Assembly: GCA_017395365.1 (NCBI GenBank)
Contig: JAFPUN010000015.1
Location: forward strand, 1 to 64,000
Direction: 5' to 3'
From: Bacteroidales bacterium
Lineage (GTDB): Bacteria > Bacteroidota > Bacteroidia > Bacteroidales > F082
Length of the DNA: 64,000 nucleotides
The translations under genes were made by a program, and so were the position numbers. The notes beneath the pieces were generated by a model that worked only from the letters and a program-made list of their open reading frames with translations, did not search any database and had not been told where the DNA came from. Below are positions 8,533-16,880 of this stretch, one piece after another (position 1 is the first letter of the stretch; each line of letters begins with the position of its first letter).

Positions 8533-9387
8533 ATGTTAGGAGCAATCATTGGAGATACCGTAGGATCGGTATACGAGTTTAACAACATTAAGACCACGGA
8601 TTTTCCGCTGTTCAATTCGCGGTGCAACTACACTGACGACAGCATCATGACCATGGCCGTGGCCGAGTGGCTCTTGACCGACCCACAGCACGGCATGGAC
8701 ACCTTGGAGGCCTCGTTTTTGAACTTCGCCAAGAAGTACCCCTGCCCTATGGGCGGCTATGGCGGCGGCTTCAATCGCTGGCTGTTTCAACCTGAAACCC
8801 TGCACGACTACGAAGACGGCCATCAGGCCGAGACGAGACGCCATCCCTACAACTCGTTCGGCAACGGTGCCGCCATGCGCTGCAGCGCCAACGGCTGGAT
8901 GTTCGACACCTTGGAGGAGACCGAGCGCGTGGCAGGCCTCTCGGCCGCCATCACCCACAACCATCTCGAAGGCATCAAAGGTGCGCAGTCGACGGCGGCA
9001 GCCATCTTTATGGCCCGCAACGGCAAGAGCAAAGCAGAGATAAGGGAATACATCTCAACCAAATACGGCTACAACCTCAACCGCACTTGCGACGAAATCC
9101 GTCCTGTCTACGACTGGGACTCGTCATGCCAGGGCACGGTACCCGAGGCCATGGTGGCTTTCTTCGACAGCACCGATTTCGAGTCATCCATTCGCTTGGC
9201 GGTCTCGTTGGGCGGTGACAGCGACACCCTCGCCTGCATCACAGGCGGCATCGCGGAGGCGTTTTACAAGGAGATTCCGGACGACATCGCCTTGAAGATT
9301 TGGGAACTCATTCCCGAAGACTTCAAGGTTGTATGCAAGAAAATGGAGGCCCAGACGAGCTATCGTTTGCCGAGCATTTTGAAATAA
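8533..9387 (+). CDS. ADP-ribosylglycohydrolase family protein (DraG/ARH type)
   Basis: A 284-residue protein. MLGAIIGDTVGSVYEF at the N-terminus, NYTDDSIMTMAVAEWL near residue 35 and SLGGDSDTLACITGGIAEA near residue 230 are the characteristic metal- and substrate-binding segments of the ADP-ribosyl-hydrolase (DraG) fold; the TDDS and GGDSD Asp residues bind the metal pair. The family removes ADP-ribose from proteins, nucleic acids or small molecules. It follows the VWA gene by 58 bases and ends before a strong terminator, so it closes the ADP-ribose cluster that starts with the Nudix regulator. Confidence 0.9.
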   Translation: MLGAIIGDTVGSVYEFNNIKTTDFPLFNSRCNYTDDSIMTMAVAEWLLTDPQHGMDTLEASFLNFAKKYPCPMGGYGGGFNRWLFQPETLHDYEDGHQAETRRHPYNSFGNGAAMRCSANGWMFDTLEETERVAGLSAAITHNHLEGIKGAQSTAAAIFMARNGKSKAEIREYISTKYGYNLNRTCDEIRPVYDWDSSCQGTVPEAMVAFFDSTDFESSIRLAVSLGGDSDTLACITGGIAEAFYKEIPDDIALKIWELIPEDFKVVCKKMEAQTSYRLPSILK

Positions 9388-9413
9388 TCAAAAGTAATAT
9401 AAAGACTATGTGC

Positions 9414-9448
9414 AGGCTGGAGCCGGAGGGGACCGGTTCCAGCCTTTT
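9414..9448 (+). terminator. Intrinsic terminator after the ADP-ribose cluster
   Basis: AGGCTGGAGCCGG (9414-9426) pairs with CCGGTTCCAGCCT (9433-9445; one G-T) over AGGGGA, followed by TTTT. Confidence 0.9.
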
Positions 9449-9490
9449 AAAAAAATCACCACAAAAACCACCAATTTCCAAAAAAGTTGT

Positions 9491-9498
9491 ATCTTTGC
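9491..9498 (+). promoter_or_regulatory. -7 element of rpsO (TATCTTTG)
   Basis: TATCTTTG fits the Bacteroidota -7 consensus, 43 bases before the rpsO start. Confidence 0.65.
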
Positions 9499-9541
9499 AG
9501 CCCGTTTAGAACAACAAATTTAGTGTAAAAAGAAGAAAATT

Positions 9542-9811
9542 ATGTACTTAACTGCAGAAAAGAAATCAGAGATTTTCAGCCAATACGGCAAGAACGCTGC
9601 CGATACTGGTTCAGCAGAAGGCCAAATCGCTTTGTTCACCTACAGAATTAAGCATTTGACTGAACAGACAAAAGTTCACCACAAGGATGTGGCGGCCAAA
9701 CGTGCGTTGGTTGGCTTGGTAGGTAAGAGAAGAAGACTTCTCGATTATTTGAAGAGAACCGACATCGAAAGATACCGTAACATCATTAAGGAATTGGGCA
9801 TCAGAAAGTAA
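9542..9811 (+). CDS. rpsO: 30S ribosomal protein S15
   Basis: An 89-residue protein of normal S15 length. GSAEGQIALFTYRIKHLTEQ and the basic C-terminal VGKRRRLLDYLKRTDIERYRNIIKELGIRK are family hallmarks; the protein binds 16S rRNA helices in the platform of the small subunit. A terminator-like hairpin separates it from pnp, the common bacterial rpsO-pnp order, so pnp may be read by read-through or from its own promoter. Confidence 0.98.
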   Translation: MYLTAEKKSEIFSQYGKNAADTGSAEGQIALFTYRIKHLTEQTKVHHKDVAAKRALVGLVGKRRRLLDYLKRTDIERYRNIIKELGIRK

Positions 9812-9846
9812 TCCTTTCGCCCGCCTTAAGCGGAACGCAGAAAAAA

Positions 9847-9870
9847 GGCAATGCACATTGCCTTTTTTTT
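9847..9870 (+). terminator. Terminator/attenuator between rpsO and pnp
   Basis: GGCAATG (9847-9853) and CATTGCC (9856-9862), extended by A6/T8 flanks, form a stem followed by a run of eight T. Confidence 0.85.
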
Positions 9871-9938
9871 GCTATTTATCATACCCAATTTTGTACGTAA
9901 AAGAAGCAAAGAGAAAACAGTAAAAAATCATTTGAATT

Positions 9939-12218
9939 ATGGGTCCTCAAGGATTTACACAAACCATCCACATGCCTAACGGTCAAGAGATTACGCTCAA
10001 CACCGGCCGTTATGCCAAGCAAGCCGACGGATCAGTCATGCTCCGCTGCGGCGACACCGTACTCTTAGCCACCGTTTGCTCCGCTACGGAAGTGGCTCCC
10101 GAAACCGATTTCTTCCCCCTGTCAGTTGACTATAGGGAAAAATATTATGCCACGGGCAAATTCCCGGGCGGTTTCTTCAAACGCGAGGCCAAGCCCTCCG
10201 ACTACGAGGTGCTGATTTCACGCCTCATCGACCGCGCCCTGCGCCCGCTGTTCCCCGATGACTACCATGCCGAGACCATCGTCCAGGTCAACCTCCTGTC
10301 GAACGACAAGGACCAGACCCCCGATGCCCTCGCCGCCTTGGCCGCCTCGGCTGCCATCTGCGTGTCCGACATCCCCTTCCATGGCCCGATTTCGGAAGTG
10401 CGCGTGGCCCTCATCGGCGACGAATACGTCATCAACCCGACCTTCGCCCAGATGGAAGACGCCCGCCTCGAACTGATGGTGGCCGCCTCGATGAAAGACA
10501 TCTGCATGGTGGAAGGCGAATGCAAGGAAGTGTCAGAACAAGAGATGCTCGGCGCCCTCAAGGCTGCCCACGAAGCCATCAAGATCCAGTGCCAAGCCCA
10601 AATCGAGCTGATGGAACAAGTCAACAAGGCCAAGCGTGAGTACTGCCACGAGGTGAACGACGAGAACCTCCGCGCCGAAATCGAAGCCAACTGCTACCAG
10701 CCCTGCTACGACTTCGCCCTCACCGGCTGCGCCGACAAGCACCTCCGCGAAGAGACCTTCAGCGGCATCCTTGACAAATATCTTGAAAAATATACCGAAG
10801 AAGAGCTCGAGACCGTCGCTCCGCTCGCCAAGCGTTATTTCCACGACGTGGAACGCTCGGCCGTGCGTAACGCCGTCCTCAACGAGCGCATCCGCCTCGA
10901 CGGCCGTAAGACCAACGAGGTGCGTCCCATCTGGACCGAAGTCGATGTGCTGCCCAAGGCCCATGGCTCGGCCGTGTTCACCCGTGGTGAGACCCAGGCC
11001 CTGGTCACCGTCACCCTCGGCACCAAACTCGACGAGCAGACCCTCGACGGTGCCGTGGTGGAAGGCACCAAAAACTTCACGCTGCACTACAACTTCCCCG
11101 GCTTTGCCACTGGCGAGGCCAAGGCACAGCGCAGCACCAGCCGCCGCGAGATCGGTCACGGCAACCTCGCCGAGCGCGCCCTCAAGACGATGGTGCCTCA
11201 CGACGAGACCATGCCTTACACCATCCGTATCGTGAGCGACATCCTCGAATCCAACGGTTCCTCCTCGATGGCCTCCGTGTGCGGTGGCTGCCTCGCCCTG
11301 ATGGACGCTGGCGTGCCGATGCGCAAGCCCGTCGCTGGCGTGGCTATGGGTATGATCAGCGATAGCGAGACCGGCAAATACGCCATCCTCACCGACATCC
11401 TCGGCGACGAGGACCACCTCGGCGATATGGACTTCAAGGTCACAGGTACCCGCGATGGTATCACCGCCTGCCAGATGGACATCAAGGTCGACGGCCTCTC
11501 CTACGAGGTGCTGACCGAAGCCTTGGAGCAAGCCCGTCAGGGCCGCCTCCACATCCTCGACGAGATGGCCAAGACCATCACCGAGCCGCGTGCCGACTAC
11601 AAGGAGTTCGTGCCTCGCATCGAGACCCTCTATATCCCGAAGGATATGATCGGCGCCGTCATCGGCCCCGGTGGCAAGGTCATCCAAGAGATGCAGAAGC
11701 AGACCAACACCGTCATCGTCATCACCGAAGACGAGCAGAAGGGTATCGTGGAGATCGCTTCGCAGAACAAGGAAGACATCGAGGCCTGCAAGGCCAAGAT
11801 CAAGGCCATCGTCGCTGTGCCTGAGGTCGGCGAGGTCTACCACGGCAAGATCGTCTCCATCATGGCCTTTGGCGCTTTTGTGGAGATCATCCCCAACAAG
11901 GACGGTCTGCTCCACATCTCAGAGATCGACTGGAAGCGTTACGAGACCATGGAAGAGACGGGTCTGAAGGAAGGCGACGAGATCGATGTGAAGCTCATCG
12001 AAATCGACGAGAAGACCGGCAAACTTCGTCTGTCGCGCCGCGCCCTGCTCCCCAAGCCGGAAGGCTATGAAGAGAAGAAGGGCGGCAATGGCCCTCGTCC
12101 TGGTGGTCCGCGTCCCAACGGTGGCAACCATGGCAACGGTGGTCATGGCAATAGCGGTCACGGTGGTGGCCACGGCAATGGCAACCATGGCGGCAATGGC
12201 GGTCCCCGCAGAAAGTAA
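9939..12218 (+). CDS. pnp: Polyribonucleotide nucleotidyltransferase (PNPase)
   Basis: A 759-residue enzyme that degrades RNA 3' to 5' using phosphate. Two RNase PH cores (about 10-230 and 320-540; active-site segment [26 protein letters not shown] in the second, of which the DMDFK region is most diagnostic) are followed by a KH domain ([15 protein letters not shown], about 570-585) and an S1 domain ([20 protein letters not shown], about 630-700). The last 45 residues are an unusual Gly/His/Asn-rich tail. High-GC codon use produces long antisense open frames here that are not genes. It follows rpsO. Confidence 0.98.
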   Translation: MGPQGFTQTIHMPNGQEITLNTGRYAKQADGSVMLRCGDTVLLATVCSATEVAPETDFFPLSVDYREKYYATGKFPGGFFKREAKPSDYEVLISRLIDRALRPLFPDDYHAETIVQVNLLSNDKDQTPDALAALAASAAICVSDIPFHGPISEVRVALIGDEYVINPTFAQMEDARLELMVAASMKDICMVEGECKEVSEQEMLGALKAAHEAIKIQCQAQIELMEQVNKAKREYCHEVNDENLRAEIEANCYQPCYDFALTGCADKHLREETFSGILDKYLEKYTEEELETVAPLAKRYFHDVERSAVRNAVLNERIRLDGRKTNEVRPIWTEVDVLPKAHGSAVFTRGETQALVTVTLGTKLDEQTLDGAVVEGTKNFTLHYNFPGFATGEAKAQRSTSRREIGHGNLAERALKTMVPHDETMPYTIRIVSDILESNGSSSMASVCGGCLALMDAGVPMRKPVAGVAMGMISDSETGKYAILTDILGDEDHLGDMDFKVTGTRDGITACQMDIKVDGLSYEVLTEALEQARQGRLHILDEMAKTITEPRADYKEFVPRIETLYIPKDMIGAVIGPGGKVIQEMQKQTNTVIVITEDEQKGIVEIASQNKEDIEACKAKIKAIVAVPEVGEVYHGKIVSIMAFGAFVEIIPNKDGLLHISEIDWKRYETMEETGLKEGDEIDVKLIEIDEKTGKLRLSRRALLPKPEGYEEKKGGNGPRPGGPRPNGGNHGNGGHGNSGHGGGHGNGNHGGNGGPRRK

Positions 12219-12226
12219 AAAAAACC

Positions 12227-12256
12227 GTTGTTGGCGGGTGAAAATCCGCCAACAAC
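12227..12256. other. 11-bp perfect hairpin between pnp and rpoD
   Basis: GTTGTTGGCGG (12227-12237) and CCGCCAACAAC (12246-12256) pair perfectly. An A-run precedes and no T-run follows, so on the + strand it lacks the form of an intrinsic terminator; it may protect the pnp 3' end, or end leftward transcripts. Confidence 0.7.
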
Positions 12257-12286
12257 AAACTATATCAAAGAACTAAACAAACTTAA

Positions 12287-13150
12287 ATGAGGCAGTTAAA
12301 GATTACGAAGCAGGTGACGAACCGTGAGACCGCGTCTCTCGACAAGTACCTGCAAGAGATTGGTAAGGTTGAGCTGATTTCGGCTGAAGAAGAAGTTGAA
12401 TTGGCCCAGCGTATCAAGCAAGGCGACAAGATCGCATTGGAAAAACTCACCAAGGCCAACTTGCGTTTTGTAGTCTCCGTAGCAAAACAGTATCAGAACC
12501 AAGGCCTCAGTCTTCCCGACTTAATCAACGAAGGCAACTTGGGACTGATCAAAGCTGCACAACGTTTCGACGAAACCAGAGGTTTCAAGTTCATCTCCTA
12601 TGCCGTGTGGTGGATTCGTCAGTCCATCCTACAGGCTTTGGCCGAACAATCGCGTATTGTCCGACTCCCTCTCAACAAGATCGGTTCCATCAACAAAATC
12701 AACAAAACTTACGCTAAGTTAGAGCAAGAATTTGAGCGTGAACCCAATGCAGAGGAGATTGCCGAAGTCCTGGAAATCACGGAGCAGGAGGTGAAGGACT
12801 CGATGAAGAATGCCGGACGCCACATCTCGATGGACGCACCGCTCGTGCAGGATGAAGACAACACCATGTACGACGTGCTGAAGAGCGAGGAGGCCCCGAC
12901 GCCCGAGACCGAGCTTCTGTATGAGTCGTTGCGCAAAGAAATCGACCGAGCCATCTCCACCCTGACGCAGCGGGAGCAGGATGTCGTCCGCCTGTATTTC
13001 GGGCTGAACGGCAGCCACCCGATGACCTTAGAGGAGATCGGTGAGAAATTCGACCTGACGCGCGAGCGCGTGCGCCAGATCAAGGAAAAGGCCATACGCC
13101 GGTTGAAACACACCAGCCGAAGCAAGATCCTGAAGAGTTATCTCGGTTAA
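12287..13150 (+). CDS. rpoD: Primary RNA polymerase sigma factor RpoD (short Bacteroidota form)
   Basis: A 287-residue sigma-70 protein. Region 1.2/2.1 ([25 protein letters not shown]) and 2.3-2.4 ([20 protein letters not shown]) for -10 recognition and melting are present. So are region 3 ([19 protein letters not shown]) and region 4.2 with its helix-turn-helix ([29 protein letters not shown]). It lacks the long region 1.1 of proteobacterial RpoD, as usual in Bacteroidota, whose primary sigma recognises TAnnTTTG promoters like those listed here. A clear terminator follows. Confidence 0.97.
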   Translation: MRQLKITKQVTNRETASLDKYLQEIGKVELISAEEEVELAQRIKQGDKIALEKLTKANLRFVVSVAKQYQNQGLSLPDLINEGNLGLIKAAQRFDETRGFKFISYAVWWIRQSILQALAEQSRIVRLPLNKIGSINKINKTYAKLEQEFEREPNAEEIAEVLEITEQEVKDSMKNAGRHISMDAPLVQDEDNTMYDVLKSEEAPTPETELLYESLRKEIDRAISTLTQREQDVVRLYFGLNGSHPMTLEEIGEKFDLTRERVRQIKEKAIRRLKHTSRSKILKSYLG

Positions 13151-13158
13151 TGGAAACA

Positions 13159-13192
13159 AAAAAGCCGCTCAAGAAATTGAGGGGCTTTTTTG
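13159..13192 (+). terminator. rpoD terminator
   Basis: An A-flanked AGCCGCTCAA / TTGAGGGGCT stem over a GAAA loop runs into TTTTTTG. It also separates rpoD from the convergent ATPase gene. Confidence 0.88.
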
Positions 13193-13225
13193 TTGCCCTT
13201 GTGATTATTCATTGACCGCTGTGAT

Positions 13226-14569
13226 TTAGAGCACTATCGCTTTGGGGATATGATGCTCAATAAACATCACATAATAGATGGGCAAATACAAAATCATGCC
13301 TTTCGAATGGACTATGCGTTCGTTTGAAAGCACGATACTTTTTTTTATCTTATAGTCCTCATTGGCCGCAAAAGCATTGAGGGCCCGGTGTATCTGATAA
13401 TCCTTCCCTGATTTCACCTCAATAGGCAATACTGAGAGTTGATCATAGTCATCTACGATGAAGTCCACTTCGCCTTTTGCCTTGTTGTCGTAATAGAACA
13501 GTTCAAACCCATGCGCCTTGAGTTCGGAAGCGACAACCGATTCATATACACTACCAAGATTTACGCTCACCTCGTCCTCCAAGACTGCCGACACATTATA
13601 TTGGTATAGGATATTGGTGAGGATCCCCACATCGTTGAGATACAGCTTGACGAGGTTTTTGCTTGCCGATTCCACCAAAGGGAACGACGGTGAAGCGATA
13701 GCCTTCACATCCAATGCAACACCAGAGCCTATCAGATAGTCTATTTCATCGGCATAGTCCTTCCAGCGCTTGTCGCCGCCCTCGATGTCCTTGTACACGA
13801 CACGCTTCTTCTTGTTTTCCATAAAGGAAGGAAGCATGTCATATACCTTCATTATTTTCAGTTTGTGTTCCTCGTCATATTGCGAAGCATCAAGACCATA
13901 CAAATGGCGGATGTCTTCCTGAATTTTCCTTACTTCAACGATGTTCCTCGACTCAAGGTATTTGTTGACCGCATCCGGCATACCCCCTATCAGCAAATAT
14001 CTCTTAAACAGATCGAGCATACGTTGATGTAAGTTTTCATCAAGAGTTTCTTCAGCCTCATATTTCTTTCTGATTTCATCAATAGCCGATTCCCCAAAGC
14101 CATTTGCCCAAAGAAACTCCTCGAAGTCGAGTTGATACATGTGCATAATTTCAAGGCTTCCAACGGGGATAGACACCGTTTGCCGCAAAGTAACACCCAA
14201 GAGCGATCCGCTGGCAATGTATGTAAAGCGGTCGTCTTCCTTCAGAAACTTGACCAATGTCAGCAGATGGGGATAGGTTTGGATTTCATCCAAGAAAACC
14301 AAGGTATTGGCTTTCTCGTGCATTTTATCGCCTGCTATGGTACTGACCTGGAAGTAAAACTCCTCGACAGTGTTGGCATCCTTGAATACTTGCGGGCCAT
14401 TCTTATCCTTGGCAAAATTCAGTTCGATATAGTTGGGGAACATGCGCTTCCCCACTTCACGAATAATATATGACTTCCCAATTTGTCGTGCTCCATCAAC
14501 AACGAGCATCTTGTTTGAGTCGCTCCTCAAATACTGTTCGATGGCTGCTTGTATCTTCCTCTTCAGCAT
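13226..14569 (-). CDS. AAA ATPase with DUF4143-type C-terminus
   Basis: A 447-residue protein of the AAA_14/DUF4143 type common in multiple copies in Bacteroidales. Walker A GARQIGKS lies near residue 28 and Walker B LVFLDEIQ near residue 90. The C-terminal part has a nuclease-like PDDEXK pattern (GEVDFIVDDYDQLSVLPIEVKSG is the region; key residues E-V-D and E-V-K). The cellular role of the family is unclear. The gene is alone on its strand with its own promoter (14591-14598) and an upstream 33-bp-periodic repeat. It faces rpoD tail to tail. Confidence 0.85.
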   Translation of the reverse strand: MLKRKIQAAIEQYLRSDSNKMLVVDGARQIGKSYIIREVGKRMFPNYIELNFAKDKNGPQVFKDANTVEEFYFQVSTIAGDKMHEKANTLVFLDEIQTYPHLLTLVKFLKEDDRFTYIASGSLLGVTLRQTVSIPVGSLEIMHMYQLDFEEFLWANGFGESAIDEIRKKYEAEETLDENLHQRMLDLFKRYLLIGGMPDAVNKYLESRNIVEVRKIQEDIRHLYGLDASQYDEEHKLKIMKVYDMLPSFMENKKKRVVYKDIEGGDKRWKDYADEIDYLIGSGVALDVKAIASPSFPLVESASKNLVKLYLNDVGILTNILYQYNVSAVLEDEVSVNLGSVYESVVASELKAHGFELFYYDNKAKGEVDFIVDDYDQLSVLPIEVKSGKDYQIHRALNAFAANEDYKIKKSIVLSNERIVHSKGMILYLPIYYVMFIEHHIPKAIVL

Positions 14570-14590
14570 ATTACAACATTTTTACAGCTG

Positions 14591-14598
14591 CAAATATA
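14591..14598 (-). promoter_or_regulatory. -7 element of the DUF4143-type ATPase gene
   Basis: On the - strand this reads TATATTTG, fitting TAnnTTTG, 22 bases before the ATG. It is embedded in the first copy of the repeat listed next. Confidence 0.6.
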
Positions 14599-14675
14599 CG
14601 CTTTTCCATACAATTTCAACTAAAAAACTTACGCTTTTCCAAACTTTATTGATAGAAAAACATACGTTTTTCAAA
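14596..14675. repeat. 33-bp-periodic operator-like repeat upstream of the ATPase gene
   Basis: The word ATACGCTTTTCCA occurs at 14596, as TTACGCTTTTCCA at 14629 and as a weaker ATACGTTTTTCAA at 14662. The TACG core recurs every 33 bp, about three helical turns, which would put bound proteins on one DNA face. A similar three-copy 33-bp array with a different word precedes an orphan promoter at 15451-15538. Confidence 0.7.
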
Positions 14676-14724
14676 GATTTGAGGTTTTTTGTGTACCAGC
14701 TTTAAGTATTACCACTGCTCGTTA

Positions 14725-14781
14725 TCACCATTCCCCTACCCTAATATGAAATGTCTTTGAGGCTCGTTCTATATCAATGGG
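14725..14781 (-). pseudogene. Leftover C-terminal tip of a gene like the one at 15664-16218
   Basis: Read on the - strand this encodes PIDIERASKTFHIRVGEW and a stop. The intact gene at 15664-16218 ends SIDIERGLKTFHIRVGGW and a stop. The DNA match covers about 58 bp and includes bases past the stop. The homology begins within about 5 bases of the stop codon of the 14786-15196 gene. That gene therefore appears to have replaced the body of an older paralogue and left only its last codons. Confidence 0.8.
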
Positions 14782-14785
14782 ATTG

Positions 14786-15196
14786 TTAATGCTTTGTTTT
14801 ACATAGTTTCATCACTATCCCGTACCATTGTTGGTACAATTCGACTGCTTCCTCAATGTGTCTGTTACGGGCCTCTTCTTCAAACTGTTCATAATAATCT
14901 GCCTTGATGACAAGATGGTTGCCAAATCCCAGATAGACAGCCTTCCAGCCTTCAGGTACTTGTTGACCGACGATACCGATTTTGCAGTCTTTCAGAACCG
15001 GCACTATTTCCTTAAGCTGGTCATAGTTTACACCTCTGTAGCAATAATTTGTGTGGTAGGACCATCCCTGCGCATCGATGATCTCAACCCCTCCCGGCTC
15101 CCCCATCGCACCGGGTTGCGCAAATAAAAAGGCGACAATGTCAATCGCACAATAACCCTTGTAGTTGGATTCCGTGATTTCTATAGTATCATCCAT
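14786..15196 (-). CDS. Unknown 136-residue soluble protein
   Basis: No family recognised. The protein is soluble, acidic at the N-terminus (MDDTIEITESNYKGYCAIDI), with several aromatic-rich strands and a helical C-terminus (EAVELYQQWYGIVMKLCKTK). It has no signal peptide or membrane segment. The size and mixed alpha/beta look resemble immunity-type or SMI1-like small proteins, but this is only an impression. It is transcribed from a promoter block (15213-15309) duplicated upstream of the gene at 16331, and abuts the C-terminal tip of a lost paralogue. The upstream block and downstream remnant suggest it arrived by cassette exchange. Confidence 0.6.
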   Translation of the reverse strand: MDDTIEITESNYKGYCAIDIVAFLFAQPGAMGEPGGVEIIDAQGWSYHTNYCYRGVNYDQLKEIVPVLKDCKIGIVGQQVPEGWKAVYLGFGNHLVIKADYYEQFEEEARNRHIEEAVELYQQWYGIVMKLCKTKH

Positions 15197-15212
15197 GTCT
15201 ATTTCCTAAAAA

Positions 15213-15309
15213 TGTTGATAATTAAAATTCGAATCGTTTGTCTTGCGACATTGCAAAGGTAATGATAAAACCATGTTACTCGCAAGAGGTGTTGATAACT
15301 ATTTCCCAA
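15213..15309 (-). promoter_or_regulatory. Promoter block A, duplicated at 16766-16860
   Basis: About 97 bp align with 16766-16860, best over TCGCAAG(A/T)GGTGTTGATAACT and GTTTGTCTTGCGAC versus ATTTGTCTTTCGAC. On the - strand both hold a -7 element (here TACCTTTG at 15254-15261) and a TTGCGAG word about 22 bases upstream of it. The block drives the gene at 14786-15196. Confidence 0.65.
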
Positions 15310-15450
15310 TTCGTCATTATTGTTTTCAGCAAGTAACTATCGGCACCAACGACTAAACACTTCTTCAGCACGTGCAGCATTGGGCGCAGGTGACGCATAG
15401 TTCACCAATACATTTAAAATATCCACAAAATACATATTTTCAACAAATTA

Positions 15451-15538
15451 CAAATCTAAACTGCACTAATCGGAAAGTTTTTCATATCCTAAACTGCACT
15501 AATCGGAAAATTTTACGCCATACAAACTGCACTAATTT
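15451..15538 (-). promoter_or_regulatory. Orphan promoter with three 33-bp repeats
   Basis: TAAACTGCACTAATCGGAAA occurs at 15457-15476 and 15490-15509, with a partial copy at 15522-15538; the AAACTGC core recurs at exactly 33-bp steps (15458, 15491, 15524). On the - strand TAGATTTG (15451-15458) is a -7 element at the leftward edge. The layout copies that of the DUF4143-type ATPase promoter at 14591-14675, yet no ATPase follows, only a 32-codon open frame (15337-15435, - strand, start MYFVDILNVL). Its gene appears to have been lost. The 15197-15663 gap holds nothing else recognisable. Confidence 0.6.
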
Positions 15539-15663
15539 CCTCCTTAAATTCGAAAAGATTCATTACAATCCCCGTTACAGGGAGATTTTTGAAAGAAAAA
15601 GCACTGTTATAGGGAGGTTTTTACAAAATCTATCACTTAAGTATGGATTTCAATTGCTTGTTT

Positions 15664-16218
15664 TCACCATCCCCCTACCCTAATATGGAATGTCTTTAAG
15701 CCTCGTTCTATATCAATGGAAAAACAAATGTCGTCCTTGTTTGATTCGCCTTTGGGTGCTTCTAGTCCGTTGCCCCAGATGGCGCTATAGCTGTATTTGC
15801 CTGGTTCAAAGTTATCGAAATACTCGTCGAGTTTTTTATAGAAATCTTCATCGGGCATTTTCTTGAATTCCAGTGTGAAGTCATAAGTATGTTCCGGAGA
15901 ACGGCCAAAGCACATCCATTCTTCCCCTCGGTCCACCACTTTGTATCTGGGCAGCCTAACGCCTGTGATGTTTTCAACCACACTGCGCCTGACAAAATGT
16001 TGCTGCATATAATGCTCTGAATAGTAATCATAGCCCCAGAATGCTACTACAGCCATAACAACCAGCATCATCGGTGAAACCACAAACAGCACAATCCGCA
16101 GCCATTTCGGCAGCAGTTTCCACCGCCCATCAAGGATGAGCAGGAGTGGCGACAGGGTGAGCCATGAAGCCAAAAGCGCAACGGCTTTAAAAATGTTTTG
16201 TAATGATTTGCTTTTCAT
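15664..16218 (-). CDS. Unknown membrane-anchored protein, 184 aa
   Basis: Family not recognised. Two hydrophobic segments (about residues 10-30 and 41-64) are followed by a soluble domain of about 120 residues (EHYMQQHFVRRSVVENITGV onward) that ends in FHIRVGGW. With both termini probably in the cytosol or the loop exposed, topology is uncertain. A truncated paralogous tip lies at 14725-14781, so the family has been duplicated and partly lost here. It lies in a leftward run of unknown membrane proteins (15.6-19.1 kb). Confidence 0.65.
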   Translation of the reverse strand: MKSKSLQNIFKAVALLASWLTLSPLLLILDGRWKLLPKWLRIVLFVVSPMMLVVMAVVAFWGYDYYSEHYMQQHFVRRSVVENITGVRLPRYKVVDRGEEWMCFGRSPEHTYDFTLEFKKMPDEDFYKKLDEYFDNFEPGKYSYSAIWGNGLEAPKGESNKDDICFSIDIERGLKTFHIRVGGW

Positions 16219-16330
16219 TTCATTTAACTTTTATCGAAGTTTCCAATTCTTAATAAACCAGCAATGGTGCCGCTTTGTAGCCCGACATACAGAACCACTC
16301 CTCTACCCATTCTGATTGCTTGTCCAAATA

Positions 16331-16696
16331 CTATATGTGTAGCCTCCATCTTGCCGCAGAATCCAAACCTTTCATCTTCTCTGCTTTCACAGCCTGCATT
16401 TTATCCATGTAGTAATTCATCGAATCGCTATCAGAATATGACCACTCAGGCGAATGGCTTTTGCCCCAAAAGTCCATGTAACGCATATAGAGCCTTTTGG
16501 ATTCTTTATCATCATCTACAATGTTCCTTAGAGGCAGCTCTCCTAACAAACTGTCATTAAGCCGTTGAAGAGCCTTTTCGTCATAAACCTGTCCGTCAGG
16601 AGTTTGATAATATCGCCTTATCCCAACCACCATACAAAGGACAAAGCAGGCACATACAACACTAAGTATTGCTATTATGACAATTGTTTTTTTCAT
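16331..16696 (-). CDS. Unknown single-pass membrane protein, 121 aa
   Basis: An N-terminal hydrophobic segment (MKKTIVIIAILSVVCACFVLC) serves as anchor or uncleaved signal; a Cys pair within it leaves a lipoprotein possible. The rest is a charged, Asp/Tyr-rich helical domain. No family recognised. It is transcribed from promoter block B, which is homologous to the block before the 14786-15196 gene although the two proteins are unrelated. Confidence 0.6.
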   Translation of the reverse strand: MKKTIVIIAILSVVCACFVLCMVVGIRRYYQTPDGQVYDEKALQRLNDSLLGELPLRNIVDDDKESKRLYMRYMDFWGKSHSPEWSYSDSDSMNYYMDKMQAVKAEKMKGLDSAARWRLHI

Positions 16697-16765
16697 CGCA
16701 ATTCTATACCGTTTTTATCGTCAAGCATAAAATAAGCAATTCTTCAAATTCTTCGTTTGTAAAGT

Positions 16766-16860
16766 ATTGGTAATTAAATATATGTTCATTTGTCTTTCGA
16801 CTACGCAAAGTTAATGCTGAATACCCGCATCTCGCAAGTGGTGTTGATAACTTTTTCCAA
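16766..16860 (-). promoter_or_regulatory. Promoter block B, duplicated at 15213-15309
   Basis: Homologous to block A. The - strand -7 element here is TAACTTTG (16806-16813), with the TTGCGAG word upstream. It lies between the 544-residue gene and the 121-residue gene and drives the latter. Confidence 0.65.
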
Positions 16861-16880
16861 AAAGCGTTGTTGTTTACGAA

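Noticed and set aside
10533-11915. A 460-codon open frame antisense to pnp
   Set aside because: Produced by the GC-rich third positions of the pnp gene. It lacks any recognisable motif, and pnp is certain.
12227-12256. Hairpin after pnp as its intrinsic terminator
   Set aside because: There is an A-run before but no T-run after it on the + strand.
15451-15538. Possible short CRISPR-like array
   Set aside because: Repeat unit of 20 with a 13-base gap is too short, only three copies, and no cas genes are nearby. Its link to a -7 element fits a promoter array.
15372-15683. Open frame with an 11-residue repeat (LNCTNRK...)
   Set aside because: It only translates the 33-bp promoter array at 15451-15538. 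The array, on the - strand, explains the pattern better than a protein would.
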